Shown: in pieces, positions 16,240 through 26,684 of the stretch
Numbering within the stretch: the stretch's first letter is position 1
Layout: each line of letters begins with the position of its first letter
Source: Allokutzneria oryzae
Lineage (GTDB): Bacteria; Actinomycetota; Actinomycetes; Mycobacteriales; Pseudonocardiaceae
Assembly: GCF_042429765.1 (NCBI RefSeq)
Contig: NZ_JBHLZU010000004.1
Coordinates: forward strand, 62,001 to 126,000
Length of the DNA: 64,000 nt
Direction of reading: 5' to 3'
Program-made: the position numbers and the translations under genes
Notes under the pieces: generated by a model
Databases searched by the model: none
Seen by the model: only the letters and a program-made list of their open reading frames with translations
What the model was told of the DNA's origin: nothing

Positions 16240-16711
16240 TGCGTCTCCCCTCGTCCCGGTACCGGAGGGATTTCCGATACCCGTTGATCCAGCTGCGACC
16301 ACCGAGATCCGCGCGGGATCGCGGTGCTCGCTAGCTCCACTCTTGCAGACGTTTGGCGCCTCGTCAGTGTTCCCGTGCCGCTGGCGACACCCGTCACGTT
16401 TGATATACCCAGATGTCGCAGAGGCCGACACGGCCCGTGGCCGAACCGCGTCTTTTCGTTGATCCACTTGACGCCGAAGCGCACCCCGATCTCCGGAGTG
16501 CTCACGTTCCGGTTGTGGGCGTGGCCCGACCGTGACCTCCGCATCGCGCCACCTCCCGCGTCCTTCTCGTCGCCTGGTTCATCTTTGCCACGACCGAGGT
16601 GCGCTGTCCACAGTGGTTACCCGGGTTGTACTCCCCGAAGGGAGCAGGGGTAAACCCCGATTCCGCGCGCGCGGACCGCTGGCACGCTCGTGGTGAGGAA
16701 GGGAGTCGCCT
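16240..16711. other. 472-bp gap with a possible stress promoter and no gene
   Basis: No open frame here has both a ribosome site and normal codon use. It includes a less GC-rich patch (GTTTGATATACCC, about 16398-16410) that reads on the minus strand as a GGGTAT -10 element. The rest shows no strong repeats. Confidence 0.5.
16405..16432 (-). promoter_or_regulatory. Candidate SigB/F-type promoter for the small zinc-ribbon gene
   Basis: On the minus strand: CGTGTC, 16 nt, GGGTAT. The -10 is an exact consensus match; the -35 resembles the GGTGTC found before rsbW. The leader to ATG 16239 would be about 160 nt, which is long and lowers confidence. Confidence 0.3.
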
Positions 16712-16909
16712 GTGGCCTGCCGGGACTGTCGCACGTGCACCGACGCGGGGCTGGTGCGTCTGGTCAAGTGGTGTTTCGCGGTGTTCTGCTACGTCGTCAC
16801 GCTCGGCGTGCTGTACGTGCTCAAGCGCGCGTTGCGGCGGCACTGCCCGCAGTGCCAGCACATCCTGGGCAACCACCGCCGCCGAGATGACGGATCGTTC
16901 AAGGACTAG
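16712..16909 (+). CDS. Small membrane protein with two CxxC motifs
   Basis: 65 residues from GTG 16712, with GAAGGGAG upstream. It begins ACRDCRTC (two overlapping CxxC pairs), then one transmembrane span (CFAVFCYVVTLGVLYVL, about 21-37), then a basic stretch with CPQC (about 46-49) and a polar tail. The paired cysteines either side of the span could bind one metal if they meet, or act in redox chemistry. No function is known. Confidence 0.65.
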   Translation: MACRDCRTCTDAGLVRLVKWCFAVFCYVVTLGVLYVLKRALRRHCPQCQHILGNHRRRDDGSFKD

Positions 16910-16925
16910 TCCTGGTGGAGGACTA
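16907..16925. terminator. Weak hairpin between convergent genes
   Basis: 7-bp stem TAGTCCT/AGGACTA with a 5-nt loop, overlapping the stop of the small membrane protein and 12 bp from the TetR-gene stop. Confidence 0.4.
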
Positions 16926-16936
16926 CCGCGGAAGGG

Positions 16937-17488
16937 TTACAGCAGTCCGGCCGCGAGCTGCTTGGCCCGCTTGGCCGCTCCGGGATCGCGCTGGATGCCC
17001 GCGACCACGATCGCGCCGTCCACCAGCAACAGCAGCTGGTCGCCGAGCGCCCGTCCACGATGTGGGACGGCGTGCTCGGCGAGCTCGCGCAGGTACCCGA
17101 GAACCGCGTCCTTGTGCTCGCGCACGGCCCCGGCCACCACCGCCGAGCTCTCGCCCAGCTCCCCATGCGCGTTGATGAAAGCGCACCCGTGGAAGTCGGC
17201 CCTGCCGAACCACTCCTCCAGCCAGTCGAAGACCGCGAGCACCCGCCCGCGCGCCGTCCTGCGCCCCTCGTCCACGTGCGCGGCGAGCTCGGCCCGCCAC
17301 CGCTGGTCCCGGTTGCGCAGGTACGCGGCCACCAGCTCCTCTTTGGACCGGAAGCACTGGTAGAGCCGCTTCAGCGAGACGCCTGCCGCGCCGCGCACCT
17401 CGTCGATGCCGACCGCCTGGATCCCGCGCTCGTAGAACAGCCGCTCGGCGGCCTCCAGCAGCCGTGCCCCGGCCTCCTCGGTGTTCAC
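16937..17488 (-). CDS. TetR family transcriptional repressor
   Basis: 183 residues. The N-terminal helix-turn-helix covers AVGIDEVRGAAGVSLKRLYQ (about 25-44); the C-terminal ligand domain contains HGCAFINAHGELGE, a motif common in small-molecule-responsive TetR proteins. GTG 17488 has AAGGGG upstream; an earlier start would lie in the operator region. It is divergent from the NTF2-like gene with two palindromes in the 83-bp gap, so it most likely represses both itself and that gene. The effector is unknown. Confidence 0.88.
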   Translation of the reverse strand: MNTEEAGARLLEAAERLFYERGIQAVGIDEVRGAAGVSLKRLYQCFRSKEELVAAYLRNRDQRWRAELAAHVDEGRRTARGRVLAVFDWLEEWFGRADFHGCAFINAHGELGESSAVVAGAVREHKDAVLGYLRELAEHAVPHRGRALGDQLLLLVDGAIVVAGIQRDPGAAKRAKQLAAGLL

Positions 17489-17505
17489 CCAGCACCCCTT
17501 CCCTG

Positions 17506-17549
17506 GAGAACGTGCGTTCTCTACAGTAGCTGGAGAACGCACGTTCTCC
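17506..17549. promoter_or_regulatory. Two TetR operator sites
   Basis: Site 1 (17506-17521) is GAGAACG-TG-CGTTCTC; site 2 (17532-17549) is GGAGAACG-CA-CGTTCTCC. Each is an inverted repeat with a 2-bp centre, and the centres are 27 bp apart. They lie between the divergent TetR and NTF2-like genes, so they are the obvious binding sites of the regulator. Confidence 0.85.
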
Positions 17550-17571
17550 GTTGTTCGGCAAGGAGGAAGTC

Positions 17572-17988
17572 ATGGCGCTGGTGCCCCCGTTCACCCGCGA
17601 GACCGCGCTCGCGAAGGTGCAGGCCGCCGAGGACGCGTGGAACACCAGGGACCCCGATCGGGTCGCGCTGGCGTACACAGTGGACTCGCGCTGGCGCAAC
17701 CGCTCGGAGTTCCTCACCGGTCGGGAGGAGATCCGCGAGTTCCTCCGTCGCAAGTGGACGAAGGAGCGCGAGTACCGGCTGCGCAAAGAGCTGTGGGCCT
17801 TCGGCGACAACCGGATCGCGGTGCGTTTCCGCTACGAGTGGCACGACGCCGAGGGGCAGTGGTGGCGCAGCCACGGCAACGAGATGTGGGAGTTCGACCC
17901 CGACGGCCTGATGCGCATCCGCGAGGCCAGCATCAACGACATCCCGATCGCGGAGTCCGAGCGGGAGCTGCGGGACACGGCCGAGTAG
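17572..17988 (+). CDS. NTF2-like / DUF1348 family protein
   Basis: 138 residues from ATG 17572, with a strong AAGGAGG. It matches the DUF1348 branch of the SnoaL/NTF2 cone fold: AEDAWNTRDPDRVALAYT near the N-terminus, then FLTGREEIREFLRRKW and NEMWEFDPDGLMRIREASIND. Members are small cytosolic proteins of unknown reaction, often under TetR control. The two operators upstream mark it as the target of the adjacent repressor, so it may help deal with whatever compound that repressor senses. Confidence 0.87.
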   Translation: MALVPPFTRETALAKVQAAEDAWNTRDPDRVALAYTVDSRWRNRSEFLTGREEIREFLRRKWTKEREYRLRKELWAFGDNRIAVRFRYEWHDAEGQWWRSHGNEMWEFDPDGLMRIREASINDIPIAESERELRDTAE

Positions 17989-18374
17989 CGGCTCGGTGGG
18001 TCTGGGGCGACCCCACCGGCTCCTGGTCGATCACCCCGAAGTGATCCGGCCGCTCAGCCGCGGACGGTGAGACCGCCGCCGCGCCCGAGCAGCGCTCGGC
18101 CCCGCCGAGGACGGCACCGAGGCGGTCGTTGTCGCCGCCGTCGGGATCCGCGCACCACGAGGCAGTCGATCCTCCCGGTGTCCCGGTGTTCCAGCCGGAG
18201 TCGGCCGTGTGCCGCTCGGCCGACTCCGCGGTGCGCCGGGGAGAGACATCTCCCTCGGGGGAGGGAACGAACTCACCCGGGGCGGGGTACAGGTCACCCC
18301 GGGGCGGCGCTGAACAGGCGGAATGCCGAGGACGGGCGCAGTATCAGTGGGTTGACCGGAGGAGGGAGGCCGCG
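17989..18374. other. 386-bp gap, no gene recognised
   Basis: A GGTGGGTC...GACCCCACC imperfect hairpin at about 17995-18017 may end the NTF2-like transcript. The rest is GC-rich with short inverted and direct GC runs, and the promoter of the following gene is presumably near its right end. The open frames that cross it look like chance frames. Confidence 0.4.
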
Positions 18375-19049
18375 ATGGCCGCCGTGCGCAAGCCCCTGCT
18401 GATCGGTTTCGTCGCCCTCGCGCTCGTCCTGCTCAGCTCCTCCGTGCGCGGCGGCGAGCGTCCGCAGGTGCCCGTGCGGCCGGGTGCCCCGGCGGTCTTC
18501 CACGGCGACGGCGACGACCGGGTCGCCATCGCCAAGGAGCCAGGAGTCGGTGTCGTCCGGTTCGACTGTCCACAGTGCACAGGCAACACCGTGCTCCGCT
18601 CGGACGGTCCGGACGGCTTGCTGGTCAACGAGATCGGTCCGTACCGGGGCAAGCGGTGGTTCGACGTCCGAACGGGGAGCCGGACCACGACGCTGACCGT
18701 GACCGCGACCGGCAGGTGGACGCTGACCATCGGCGGAACCGATCTCGCCGCCGTGCGAGCGGGCCACGCGTCCGGAACCGGGGACGACGTGCTGTTCCTG
18801 ACCGAGTTGTTCCGGTCGGCGTCGGTGGCGAACTCCGGCGAGGGCAACTTCGTGGTGCACGCGGTGGAACTGGGCACCGGCCGGATGAGCTTGCCCGTCA
18901 ACAGGATCGGGGACTACGCCGGAAGCGTGGAGCTGCGCGGCCCGGTGCTGCTCCAGGTCCGGTCGGCGGGGAGCTGGACCATCGACGCCACCGCGACGAA
19001 CACCGCGGCGACGACCAAGGCCCGCCCCGGTTTCCGGGACGGGCCTTGA
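18375..19049 (+). CDS. Secreted or membrane-anchored protein of unknown function
   Basis: 224 residues from ATG 18375, with GGAGGGAGG upstream. The N-terminus (KPLLIGFVALALVLLSSS) is a signal peptide or anchor. The mature part is beta-rich and repeats a pattern of short domains: FDCPQCTGNTVLRSDG, then TLTVTATGRWTLTIGG and VLLQVRSAGSWTID, suggesting two related beta-sandwich units. The single CPQC pair could form a disulphide. Its last codons form the left arm of a terminator. No family recognised. Confidence 0.65.
   Translation: MAAVRKPLLIGFVALALVLLSSSVRGGERPQVPVRPGAPAVFHGDGDDRVAIAKEPGVGVVRFDCPQCTGNTVLRSDGPDGLLVNEIGPYRGKRWFDVRTGSRTTTLTVTATGRWTLTIGGTDLAAVRAGHASGTGDDVLFLTELFRSASVANSGEGNFVVHAVELGTGRMSLPVNRIGDYAGSVELRGPVLLQVRSAGSWTIDATATNTAATTKARPGFRDGP
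19017..19047. terminator. Terminator overlapping the end of the secreted-protein gene
   Basis: 14-bp stem starting AAGGCCCG with one G-U-type mismatch and a TTT loop. It overlaps the stop codon and serves the convergent sigA gene 19 bp away. Confidence 0.7.
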
Positions 19050-19065
19050 ACGAGTGCTGTGGCGC

Positions 19066-20442
<1,377 letters not shown>

Positions 20443-20635
20443 GTACGCCCTTTCGCGGAGATGGCTCAACGGCAGACCAAGGGCGCGAACCTCGGTCGCC
20501 GGCGTTCTGGGAGTCGTGCCTGACGGGGTCCGCCCCGTGGGCACCGTTCCATTGTAACGACGAAGCCGGACCAGGGTTGCGTCACGATCCACCCTCGATC
20601 CGGCTCCACCGCATCAGCGCAGGCAGATCAGGCTG

Positions 20636-21397
<762 letters not shown>

Positions 21398-21494
21398 CCC
21401 GTGGTCCCTTCCTGTTCGATTCAGATGGGTGGTGGGCAGACCATAGAGGATTGCCGGGCCGAACAGGCCAGTGCTTCCGCCCTCCTGTGGTCGG

Positions 21495-22328
21495 ATGGAG
21501 GCCGTGAACCCCAGCGAACTCCCCGACACCGATCTTCTCCGAGCCGCCGCCGTGACCGTGGGCACCGAGGCCGCCGAGCTGGTCCAGCGGCTGCGCGGCG
21601 GCCTCGACCGCTTCGCGGGGGAGGTGGACACCAAGAGCACCGAGACCGACGTGGTCACCGCCGCTGACAAGGCTTCCGAGCAGCTGGTTCGCGCCAGGCT
21701 GGCCGAGCTGCGGCCCGGTGAGGCCGTCCTCGGCGAGGAGGGCGGGTCGGACTCCTCCGGCGAGCGGCTGCTGTGGGTGGTCGATCCCATCGACGGCACC
21801 GTGAACTACCTCTACGGCCTGCCCTGGTACGCCGTGTCGGTCGCCGCGCAGTTCGACGGTGTGACGGTGGCCGCCGCAGTGGTGGAGCCCGCCAGTGGCC
21901 GGGTGTGGAGCGCGGTGCGCGGCGGGGGAGCGACCCTGGACGGCGTGCCGCTGCGCGCCGCCGAGACCACCCGTTTGGACCTGTCGCTGGTCGGAACGGG
22001 TTACGCCTATGCGGCCGAGCGCAGGGCCAGACAGGCGGACCTGTCCGCGCTGCTCGCCAGGCGGACCCGAGACCTGCGGCGCACCGGCTCCGCCGCGCTG
22101 GACCTGTGCGCGGTGGCGGCTGGGTGGCTGGACGCCTACTACGAGCACGGTCTCGGCCGCTGGGACTGGGCGGGCGGCTCGTTGATCGCCGAGGAGGCGG
22201 GCGCGGTGCTGCGCCTGCCGGACGGCTCCGACGACGGCCTCGGCGGCGACATCACCCTCGCGGCGGCGCCCGGCATCGCCGAGGACCTCGCCGAGGCGCT
22301 GCGCGTCGCGGGTGCGGCGGAGGTCTAG
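21495..22328 (+). CDS. suhB: Inositol monophosphatase family protein
   Basis: 277 residues from ATG 21495 (GTG 21504 is an alternative). Metal-binding signatures are LGEEGG, WVVDPIDGTVNY and WDWAGGSLIAEEAG, all in order, so it should be an active magnesium-dependent, lithium-sensitive phosphatase. Substrates could be inositol-1-phosphate, feeding mycothiol and phosphatidylinositol, or a related sugar phosphate. It is the Rv2701c equivalent by position. A strong terminator separates it from convergent cei. Confidence 0.92.
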   Translation: MEAVNPSELPDTDLLRAAAVTVGTEAAELVQRLRGGLDRFAGEVDTKSTETDVVTAADKASEQLVRARLAELRPGEAVLGEEGGSDSSGERLLWVVDPIDGTVNYLYGLPWYAVSVAAQFDGVTVAAAVVEPASGRVWSAVRGGGATLDGVPLRAAETTRLDLSLVGTGYAYAAERRARQADLSALLARRTRDLRRTGSAALDLCAVAAGWLDAYYEHGLGRWDWAGGSLIAEEAGAVLRLPDGSDDGLGGDITLAAAPGIAEDLAEALRVAGAAEV

Positions 22329-22368
22329 GACTCCCACCCCGGCCTTTCCGGTGTAGCGGACAACGCAA

Positions 22369-22395
22369 AAGCCCCCGTCACGGTGACGGGGGCTT
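22369..22395. terminator. Bidirectional terminator between suhB and cei
   Basis: Perfect 12-bp stem AAGCCCCCGTCA / TGACGGGGGCTT with a 3-nt loop; the AA/TT ends give partial U tracts on both strands. Confidence 0.85.
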
Positions 22396-22416
22396 CTCCG
22401 GTCCGCTTGTGGCCGG

Positions 22417-23112
22417 CTAGCAGTAGGCCGTGCGCGCGGCCTTGACCAGACCCTGGTCCAGCGACGGCGGCGCGGGTGCGGCCTGCTGGCCGCCGCTCTC
22501 CGGCTGCTGGTCCGCCCAGATCTTGAGCTGCTCGAAGATCTGCTTCGCCTCGCTGCTCGGCTTGACCCCGTCGAACTTCTGCCCGAGCGCCAGGTCGACG
22601 GAGCCGTCCTGCCGCTCGTCCCGGACGAACTGGGCGCAGGGCATCAGGAAGCTCATCGTGCGCGCGGCGGACGCGCCGTTGGGGCCGAACCGGATCTGAC
22701 CGCGGCAGTTCAGGTCCTGGTTGACGTACACCGGGTCGTCGGCGGGCTCGCCCGCCTTGTTGAAGCCGAGGCTGGAGAGCTCCTCGGCGACCTGACCGGC
22801 CTGGCCGCGCTTGCCGCTGCCGTTGAGCACGGTCACCTTGATGTCGTTGGGCGCGATCGGGTCGGTGCGGTCCAGCGCGTCCAGCGGCAGGGCCTGGCCC
22901 GGCTTGGCAGGCGCCGCGGTGGCACCCGGCTTCGGCGCGCCCGGCTCTGGGCAGCGCACGGCCGCCTCGATGTCGGCGCTGGTGCTGAAGACCTTGGTCC
23001 ACACGGACACCGCGAGCACACCCAGAATCGTCAACAGGATCAACGCGGGCACGGGCTTGCGCTTGCGGTACCCCGCCGGCCCGATGATCTGCCTCACACT
23101 CGCGGCAGCCAA
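22417..23112 (-). CDS. cei: Envelope integrity protein Cei (LytR C-terminal domain)
   Basis: About 231 residues, taken from a TTG at 23112 because GGGGGAGGA lies 9 nt upstream; GTG 23097 is the alternative. A short basic cytoplasmic segment (YRKRKP) precedes one transmembrane helix (VPALILLTILGVLAVSVW). Outside, a Pro/Ala linker leads to a LytR_C domain (DIKVTVLNGSGKRGQAGQVA) and a paired-Cys C-terminal part ending AYC. It is equivalent to Rv2700, known to support envelope integrity and virulence in M. tuberculosis. Confidence 0.87.
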   Translation of the reverse strand: MAAASVRQIIGPAGYRKRKPVPALILLTILGVLAVSVWTKVFSTSADIEAAVRCPEPGAPKPGATAAPAKPGQALPLDALDRTDPIAPNDIKVTVLNGSGKRGQAGQVAEELSSLGFNKAGEPADDPVYVNQDLNCRGQIRFGPNGASAARTMSFLMPCAQFVRDERQDGSVDLALGQKFDGVKPSSEAKQIFEQLKIWADQQPESGGQQAAPAPPSLDQGLVKAARTAYC

Positions 23113-23561
23113 GACCTCTCGTCCTCCCCCACGTCGGTCCTCACGGACGCCGTCCCCTTGGACACTGTTTCCGATATGGACACTGCTCTCACCGCCCAGC
23201 CTAGGACGTTTTACCGACGTCGGTGACATCGGTTCCCCGTCCGTGTCGCGTGTCGGGCCGAACGACCCGACCCATCCGCAAGACGTTCCGCCGCCGCGAT
23301 TTCGACGCCGGAGTGCGCAAGGACACACCTCGGGGCAAAAGGGTGAGCCGTCGCGCGGTTCCCGCGTCGGTGAGCTACCCTCTGCGCGCTCCGGGGGCAT
23401 CGTTGGCACTCCGCGCGCGGCCAGAGAATCGCGGGCGGGTTCCACCACACCGGATTTCACGAGACCGCCGTCACGTAAACGGCGGGCACAAATTGGTGCG
23501 CTCGGACGTTGTCCAGCGGCACGACACACCAGTCTCAGTTGACCGCAGGGGTGAATGACTA
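23113..23561. other. 449-bp divergent intergenic region (cei / DUF4193)
   Basis: No gene with a credible start was found. It must hold both promoters. It includes a 7-bp hairpin CCGCCGT/ACGGCGG near 23467-23486 and a TTGGCA-like -35 near 23403. Both are suggestive only. Confidence 0.4.
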
Positions 23562-23870
23562 ATGGCGACCGACTACGACGCTCCGCGCCGTGGTGAGACT
23601 GACGACCTCGCCGAGGACTCGTTGGAGGAGTTGAAGGCGCGGCGCAACGAGACTCAATCCGGGGTGGTCGATGTCGACACCGACGCCCCGGACGAGAACT
23701 TCGAGCTGCCCGGTGCCGACCTCTCCGGCCTCTCCGGCGAGGAACTCACCATGAAGGTGGTGCCCAAGCAGGCGGATGAGTTCACCTGCGCCAGTTGTTT
23801 CCTGGTTCACCACCGCAGCCGGCTGGCCGAGGAACGCGGCGGCCGGATGATCTGCAGGGACTGCGCCTAG
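23562..23870 (+). CDS. DUF4193 family zinc-ribbon protein
   Basis: 102 residues. A variable acidic N-terminal half (DDLAEDSLEELKARR, then DVDTDAPDENFELPGADLSG) leads to the conserved core ELTMKVVPKQADEFTCASCF and an ICRDCA end; CASC plus CRDC form a likely zinc site. It is equivalent to Rv2699c, an abundant conserved actinobacterial protein of unknown role. The ribosome site before ATG 23562 is weak (GGGGTGA). Confidence 0.9.
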   Translation: MATDYDAPRRGETDDLAEDSLEELKARRNETQSGVVDVDTDAPDENFELPGADLSGLSGEELTMKVVPKQADEFTCASCFLVHHRSRLAEERGGRMICRDCA

Positions 23871-23888
23871 GCAGAGCACGTACGGGCG

Positions 23889-23931
23889 CGTGCCCCCGGA
23901 CCCGGCGCAGGGTCGTCACAACGGGGGCACG
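23889..23931. terminator. Hairpin between convergent DUF4193 and DUF3093 genes
   Basis: 10-bp stem CGTGCCCCCG / CGGGGGCACG around a 23-nt loop that itself contains GC pairing. Confidence 0.5.
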
Positions 23932-23961
23932 GCCGGGCCGACCCGCCCGTGCCGTCGCTCC

Positions 23962-24450
23962 TCAGTCCTTGCGGCCGCCGTGCTCGCGCAGCACGGCGGC
24001 AAGGCGCTCCGCGTCGCGGGCGCTGAACAGCCAGTACGGGGTCGGGTCGTTCTCGTCGGTCAGCTCCATCAGCACGACGGGACCGATCCAGCCACGATGC
24101 ACCACGAACGCGGCGGGATCGAGGTCCCGCCCCAGCGCGGGCCGCTTCTCCGTGGCCGTCAGCGCCGTCACCTCGCCGACGAACTCCAGCGGCAGGTGGG
24201 CATCGCCCACCCACAGCTGCCCGTCGCGCACCTGCACGCGCACCCGGCCGAGCCAGACCAGCACCCAGACCACCAGCGGCACCGTGATCAGGTACGGCAG
24301 CCAGGAGCGGATGCCGGGGTTGCCCATGTGGATCTCCGCGGCCAGGATCACCGCCGCGGCCAGCGGCAACGGCCAGCCCCACCACGGCACCGAGAGCCGC
24401 TCGGAGAACAGGGGCGTGGCTGCGGAGGTCTTGGTCCCACTGGTGCTCAC
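23962..24450 (-). CDS. DUF3093 family membrane protein
   Basis: 162 residues from GTG 24450. Two close transmembrane spans (WGWPLPLAAAVILAAEI and WLPYLITVPLVVWVLVWL, about 23-75) precede a beta-rich cytoplasmic domain containing VRDGQLWVGDAHLPLEFVGE and GWIGPVVLMELTDEND. It is equivalent to Rv2698; function unknown. Its start is only 24 bp from the divergent dut start, so the two promoters must overlap each other's coding regions or give leaderless messages. Confidence 0.88.
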   Translation of the reverse strand: MSTSGTKTSAATPLFSERLSVPWWGWPLPLAAAVILAAEIHMGNPGIRSWLPYLITVPLVVWVLVWLGRVRVQVRDGQLWVGDAHLPLEFVGEVTALTATEKRPALGRDLDPAAFVVHRGWIGPVVLMELTDENDPTPYWLFSARDAERLAAVLREHGGRKD

Positions 24451-24474
24451 GGCCCCAGGGTAGTCTCGCCCGTC

Positions 24475-24969
24475 GTGTCCAGCCTTGAGGTGCTGCTGAC
24501 CCGGACCGATCCGGGCGTCCCGTTGCCGAGCTACGCACGCCCCGACGACGCCGGAGTCGATCTCGTCACCACCACCGATCTCGTCCTCGCCCCAGGTGAA
24601 CGCGGTGTCGTCGGCACCGGAATCGCGGTGGCGCTGCCCAGCGGCTACGCCGGGTTCGTGCACCCGCGCTCCGGCCTGGCCGCGCGTGCCGGGCTCAGCG
24701 TGGTGAACACGCCGGGCACCATCGACGCCGGTTACCGCGGCGAGATCCGGGTATGCCTCGTCAACCACGACCTGCGCGAGCCGATCGTTTTGCGCCGTGG
24801 TGACCGAATCGCCCAGCTCGTGGTTCAGCGTGTTGAGCACGCGGTGTTCCGCGAGGTCGAGTCCCTGCCAGACTCCGAGCGCGGCGCGGGCGGATATGGC
24901 TCCACCGGCGGCCACGCGGTGCTTGAATCGATGCCGGCCCACGGGGCAGACACGGCGACGGAGGTCTGA
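24475..24969 (+). CDS. dut: dUTP diphosphatase
   Basis: 164 residues. Trimeric dUTPase motifs appear in order: DDAGVDLVTT (motif 1), PRSGLAARAGL (motif 2), GTIDAGYRGEI (motif 3 with the catalytic Asp), GDRIAQLVV (motif 4) and the P-loop-like RGAGGYGSTG (motif 5). It hydrolyses dUTP to dUMP, keeping uracil out of DNA and feeding dTMP synthesis. GTG 24475 has no clear ribosome site, consistent with a leaderless message. DUF3710 follows 7 bp downstream. Confidence 0.96.
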   Translation: MSSLEVLLTRTDPGVPLPSYARPDDAGVDLVTTTDLVLAPGERGVVGTGIAVALPSGYAGFVHPRSGLAARAGLSVVNTPGTIDAGYRGEIRVCLVNHDLREPIVLRRGDRIAQLVVQRVEHAVFREVESLPDSERGAGGYGSTGGHAVLESMPAHGADTATEV

Positions 24970-24976
24970 GGAGATC

Positions 24977-25609
24977 ATGTTCGGTAGGCGCCGCCGCGAG
25001 CGGAAGCAGGCGGAAGAGCAGGCCAGGGTCGATGCCGAGGCGGCGGAGCTCGCCGCCGAGGAGGATGCCGAGGCGGGCGGGCCGTACGACGAGGCCGACG
25101 CGCCCCAGGACGAGATCTCCCGGCTGGACCTCGGCTCGGTGAAGGTCCCGGTGCCCGACGGCTCGCAGCTGCAGGTCGAGGTCGGGCAGGACGACGGCCA
25201 GCTGCGCGCGGTGCACGTGGTGACCCCGGTCGGCAGGCTGACGGTGAGCGCCTACGCGGCGCCGCGCACCGGCGACATGTGGCGGGAGATCGCCAAGGAG
25301 CTCGCGGACCAGCTGCGCAGCGAGGGCCACCGGGTCATCAAGGAGCGCGGCGTCTGGGGCGACGAGGTCTCCGCCGAGGTCGACAGCGACGACGTGGCGC
25401 TGCGCTTCGTCGGAGTGAACGGCCCGAGGTGGATGCTGCGCGGCGTGACCGCGGGGCCGCGCGAGGCCGCCGACGAGGCCGCCGAGCTGCTGCGCGAGAT
25501 CCTGCGGCTGACCGTCGTGGTCCGCGGCCAGGCCCCGATGCCCGTGCGCACCCCGCTGCCCGTGGAGCTGCCGGAGGCGATCGCCCAGCACCTCCAGGCC
25601 CAGCAGTAG
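24977..25609 (+). CDS. DUF3710 family protein
   Basis: 210 residues from ATG 24977, with GAGGAG upstream. An Arg/Glu-rich N-terminal coil (RRRRERKQAEEQARVDAEAA) and an acidic segment precede the conserved domain: LDLGSVKVPVPDG, AVHVVTPVGRLTVSAYAAPR, and the C-terminal GPRWMLRGVTAGP. It is equivalent to Rv2696c and next to dut in most actinobacteria. Function unknown; probably cytosolic. Confidence 0.9.
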   Translation: MFGRRRRERKQAEEQARVDAEAAELAAEEDAEAGGPYDEADAPQDEISRLDLGSVKVPVPDGSQLQVEVGQDDGQLRAVHVVTPVGRLTVSAYAAPRTGDMWREIAKELADQLRSEGHRVIKERGVWGDEVSAEVDSDDVALRFVGVNGPRWMLRGVTAGPREAADEAAELLREILRLTVVVRGQAPMPVRTPLPVELPEAIAQHLQAQQ

Positions 25610-25976
25610 TCCGCATTTCCCTGAAGTTCGGCGTGAAGGCGCGGTCGGTCGCGGGCCGCGCCCGACGCTGCTGAAGGGGTGGTCTTCCTCGGGGCCACCG
25701 CGCTCTTCGCTGCCGAGCCCGGTCAGCGGGCATCCCCTCGGCAGTGCTTTGGCCCGAGCCGGACGCGGCTGACCGGGTGAGGTGGCTCGGCATCGCGTTG
25801 TCAGCGCCTGTCGTTTTCCGGCCGCTCGTTTTCCGGCCACTGGTTGGCCGGGCGAGGGTGGCTTTCGCCCGCGCAGGGGTCCCCCCGATTCCAGGGTTGC
25901 TGATCGTGGTGGGGGAGGACAAGCCGCGAGGGTGGTGTGGGGGGACCTCCGCTCAGTGGTTGGTGCGGGCCCGGGC
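25610..25976. other. 367-bp gap between convergent genes, no gene recognised
   Basis: A short tandem repeat, two copies of CGTTTTCCGGCC 15 bp apart (about 25813-25840), is the only clear structure. The open frames crossing the gap lack ribosome sites and conserved residues. Confidence 0.45.
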
Positions 25977-26684
25977 TCAGGGGCGTCCGCCTGCCCGGAG
26001 GAAGGCGAGGACGGCTGCCCGGCCCAAGGACTCGCGGTCCGCTCCCAGCGCGCTGAGCGTGCTCACCCCGAGCGCGGACCTCGGCATCGCCGCGTGCCAC
26101 TGGGCCGCCACCGACATCGGGTGCAGGGGGTCGTCCACGCAGCCGACGAGGCCCGTGGGGACCGTGACGGCCGCCAGGTCCTCCAAGGTCGGAGCCGTGG
26201 AGCTCGCCGTCGCCCTGAGGACCTCCGGCAGGTTGTCGCCATGGCGGTGCCAGGAACGGCGGAGCTCCGCCGCCAGCCACGGCTCCACCCCTTGGCAGGC
26301 CCGGTCCAGCGCCTCCTCCAGGCCCAGCTCGTCCACCGCCGCCGCGCTCAGCCTCGCCGCCACGGCCGCCACGGCTTCACCCGGTCGGCCGTTCCACGCG
26401 GGCATCGCCAGGAGTAGGCCCGTGCAGCGATCCGGGTTGCGCAGTGCCCAGTTCGCCGCCAGGTGCGCGCCCAGTGAGATGCCGCCCGCCAGCACCGGCC
26501 CCGCCTCCGCCGCTTCGGCCAGGGCCGAGGCGTGCTGCTCGGGCAGGCCCGGACCTGGGGCGATGAGGGTGACGCCGAGGGCGGCCAGCGGGCCTTCGAA
26601 GACCGCGCGGACGAACTCGTCGTCCGATCCGGAACCGGGCAAAAGCACCGCACGCGGACCCGATGGGGACGGGGTGAGCGTCAT
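25977..26684 (-). CDS. Alpha/beta hydrolase
   Basis: 235 residues from the ATG at 26684. The fold shows an early RAVLLPGSGSDDEF oxyanion-loop region, the nucleophile elbow GGISLGAH (Ser about 70, GxSxG), and late GCVDDPLHP with the likely acid Asp and MPRSALG near the expected His region. No lid domain is evident. It is equivalent to Rv2695 by position; substrate unknown. It is divergent from the OB-fold gene across 103 bp. Confidence 0.82.
   Translation of the reverse strand: MTLTPSPSGPRAVLLPGSGSDDEFVRAVFEGPLAALGVTLIAPGPGLPEQHASALAEAAEAGPVLAGGISLGAHLAANWALRNPDRCTGLLLAMPAWNGRPGEAVAAVAARLSAAAVDELGLEEALDRACQGVEPWLAAELRRSWHRHGDNLPEVLRATASSTAPTLEDLAAVTVPTGLVGCVDDPLHPMSVAAQWHAAMPRSALGVSTLSALGADRESLGRAAVLAFLRAGGRP

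Noticed and set aside
16209..16544. A 111-codon minus-strand frame (begins MRRSRSGHAHNRN) overlapping the small zinc-ribbon gene
   Set aside because: No ribosome site and codon use unlike neighbours; it runs through the promoter-like patch. Kept as non-coding, with some doubt.
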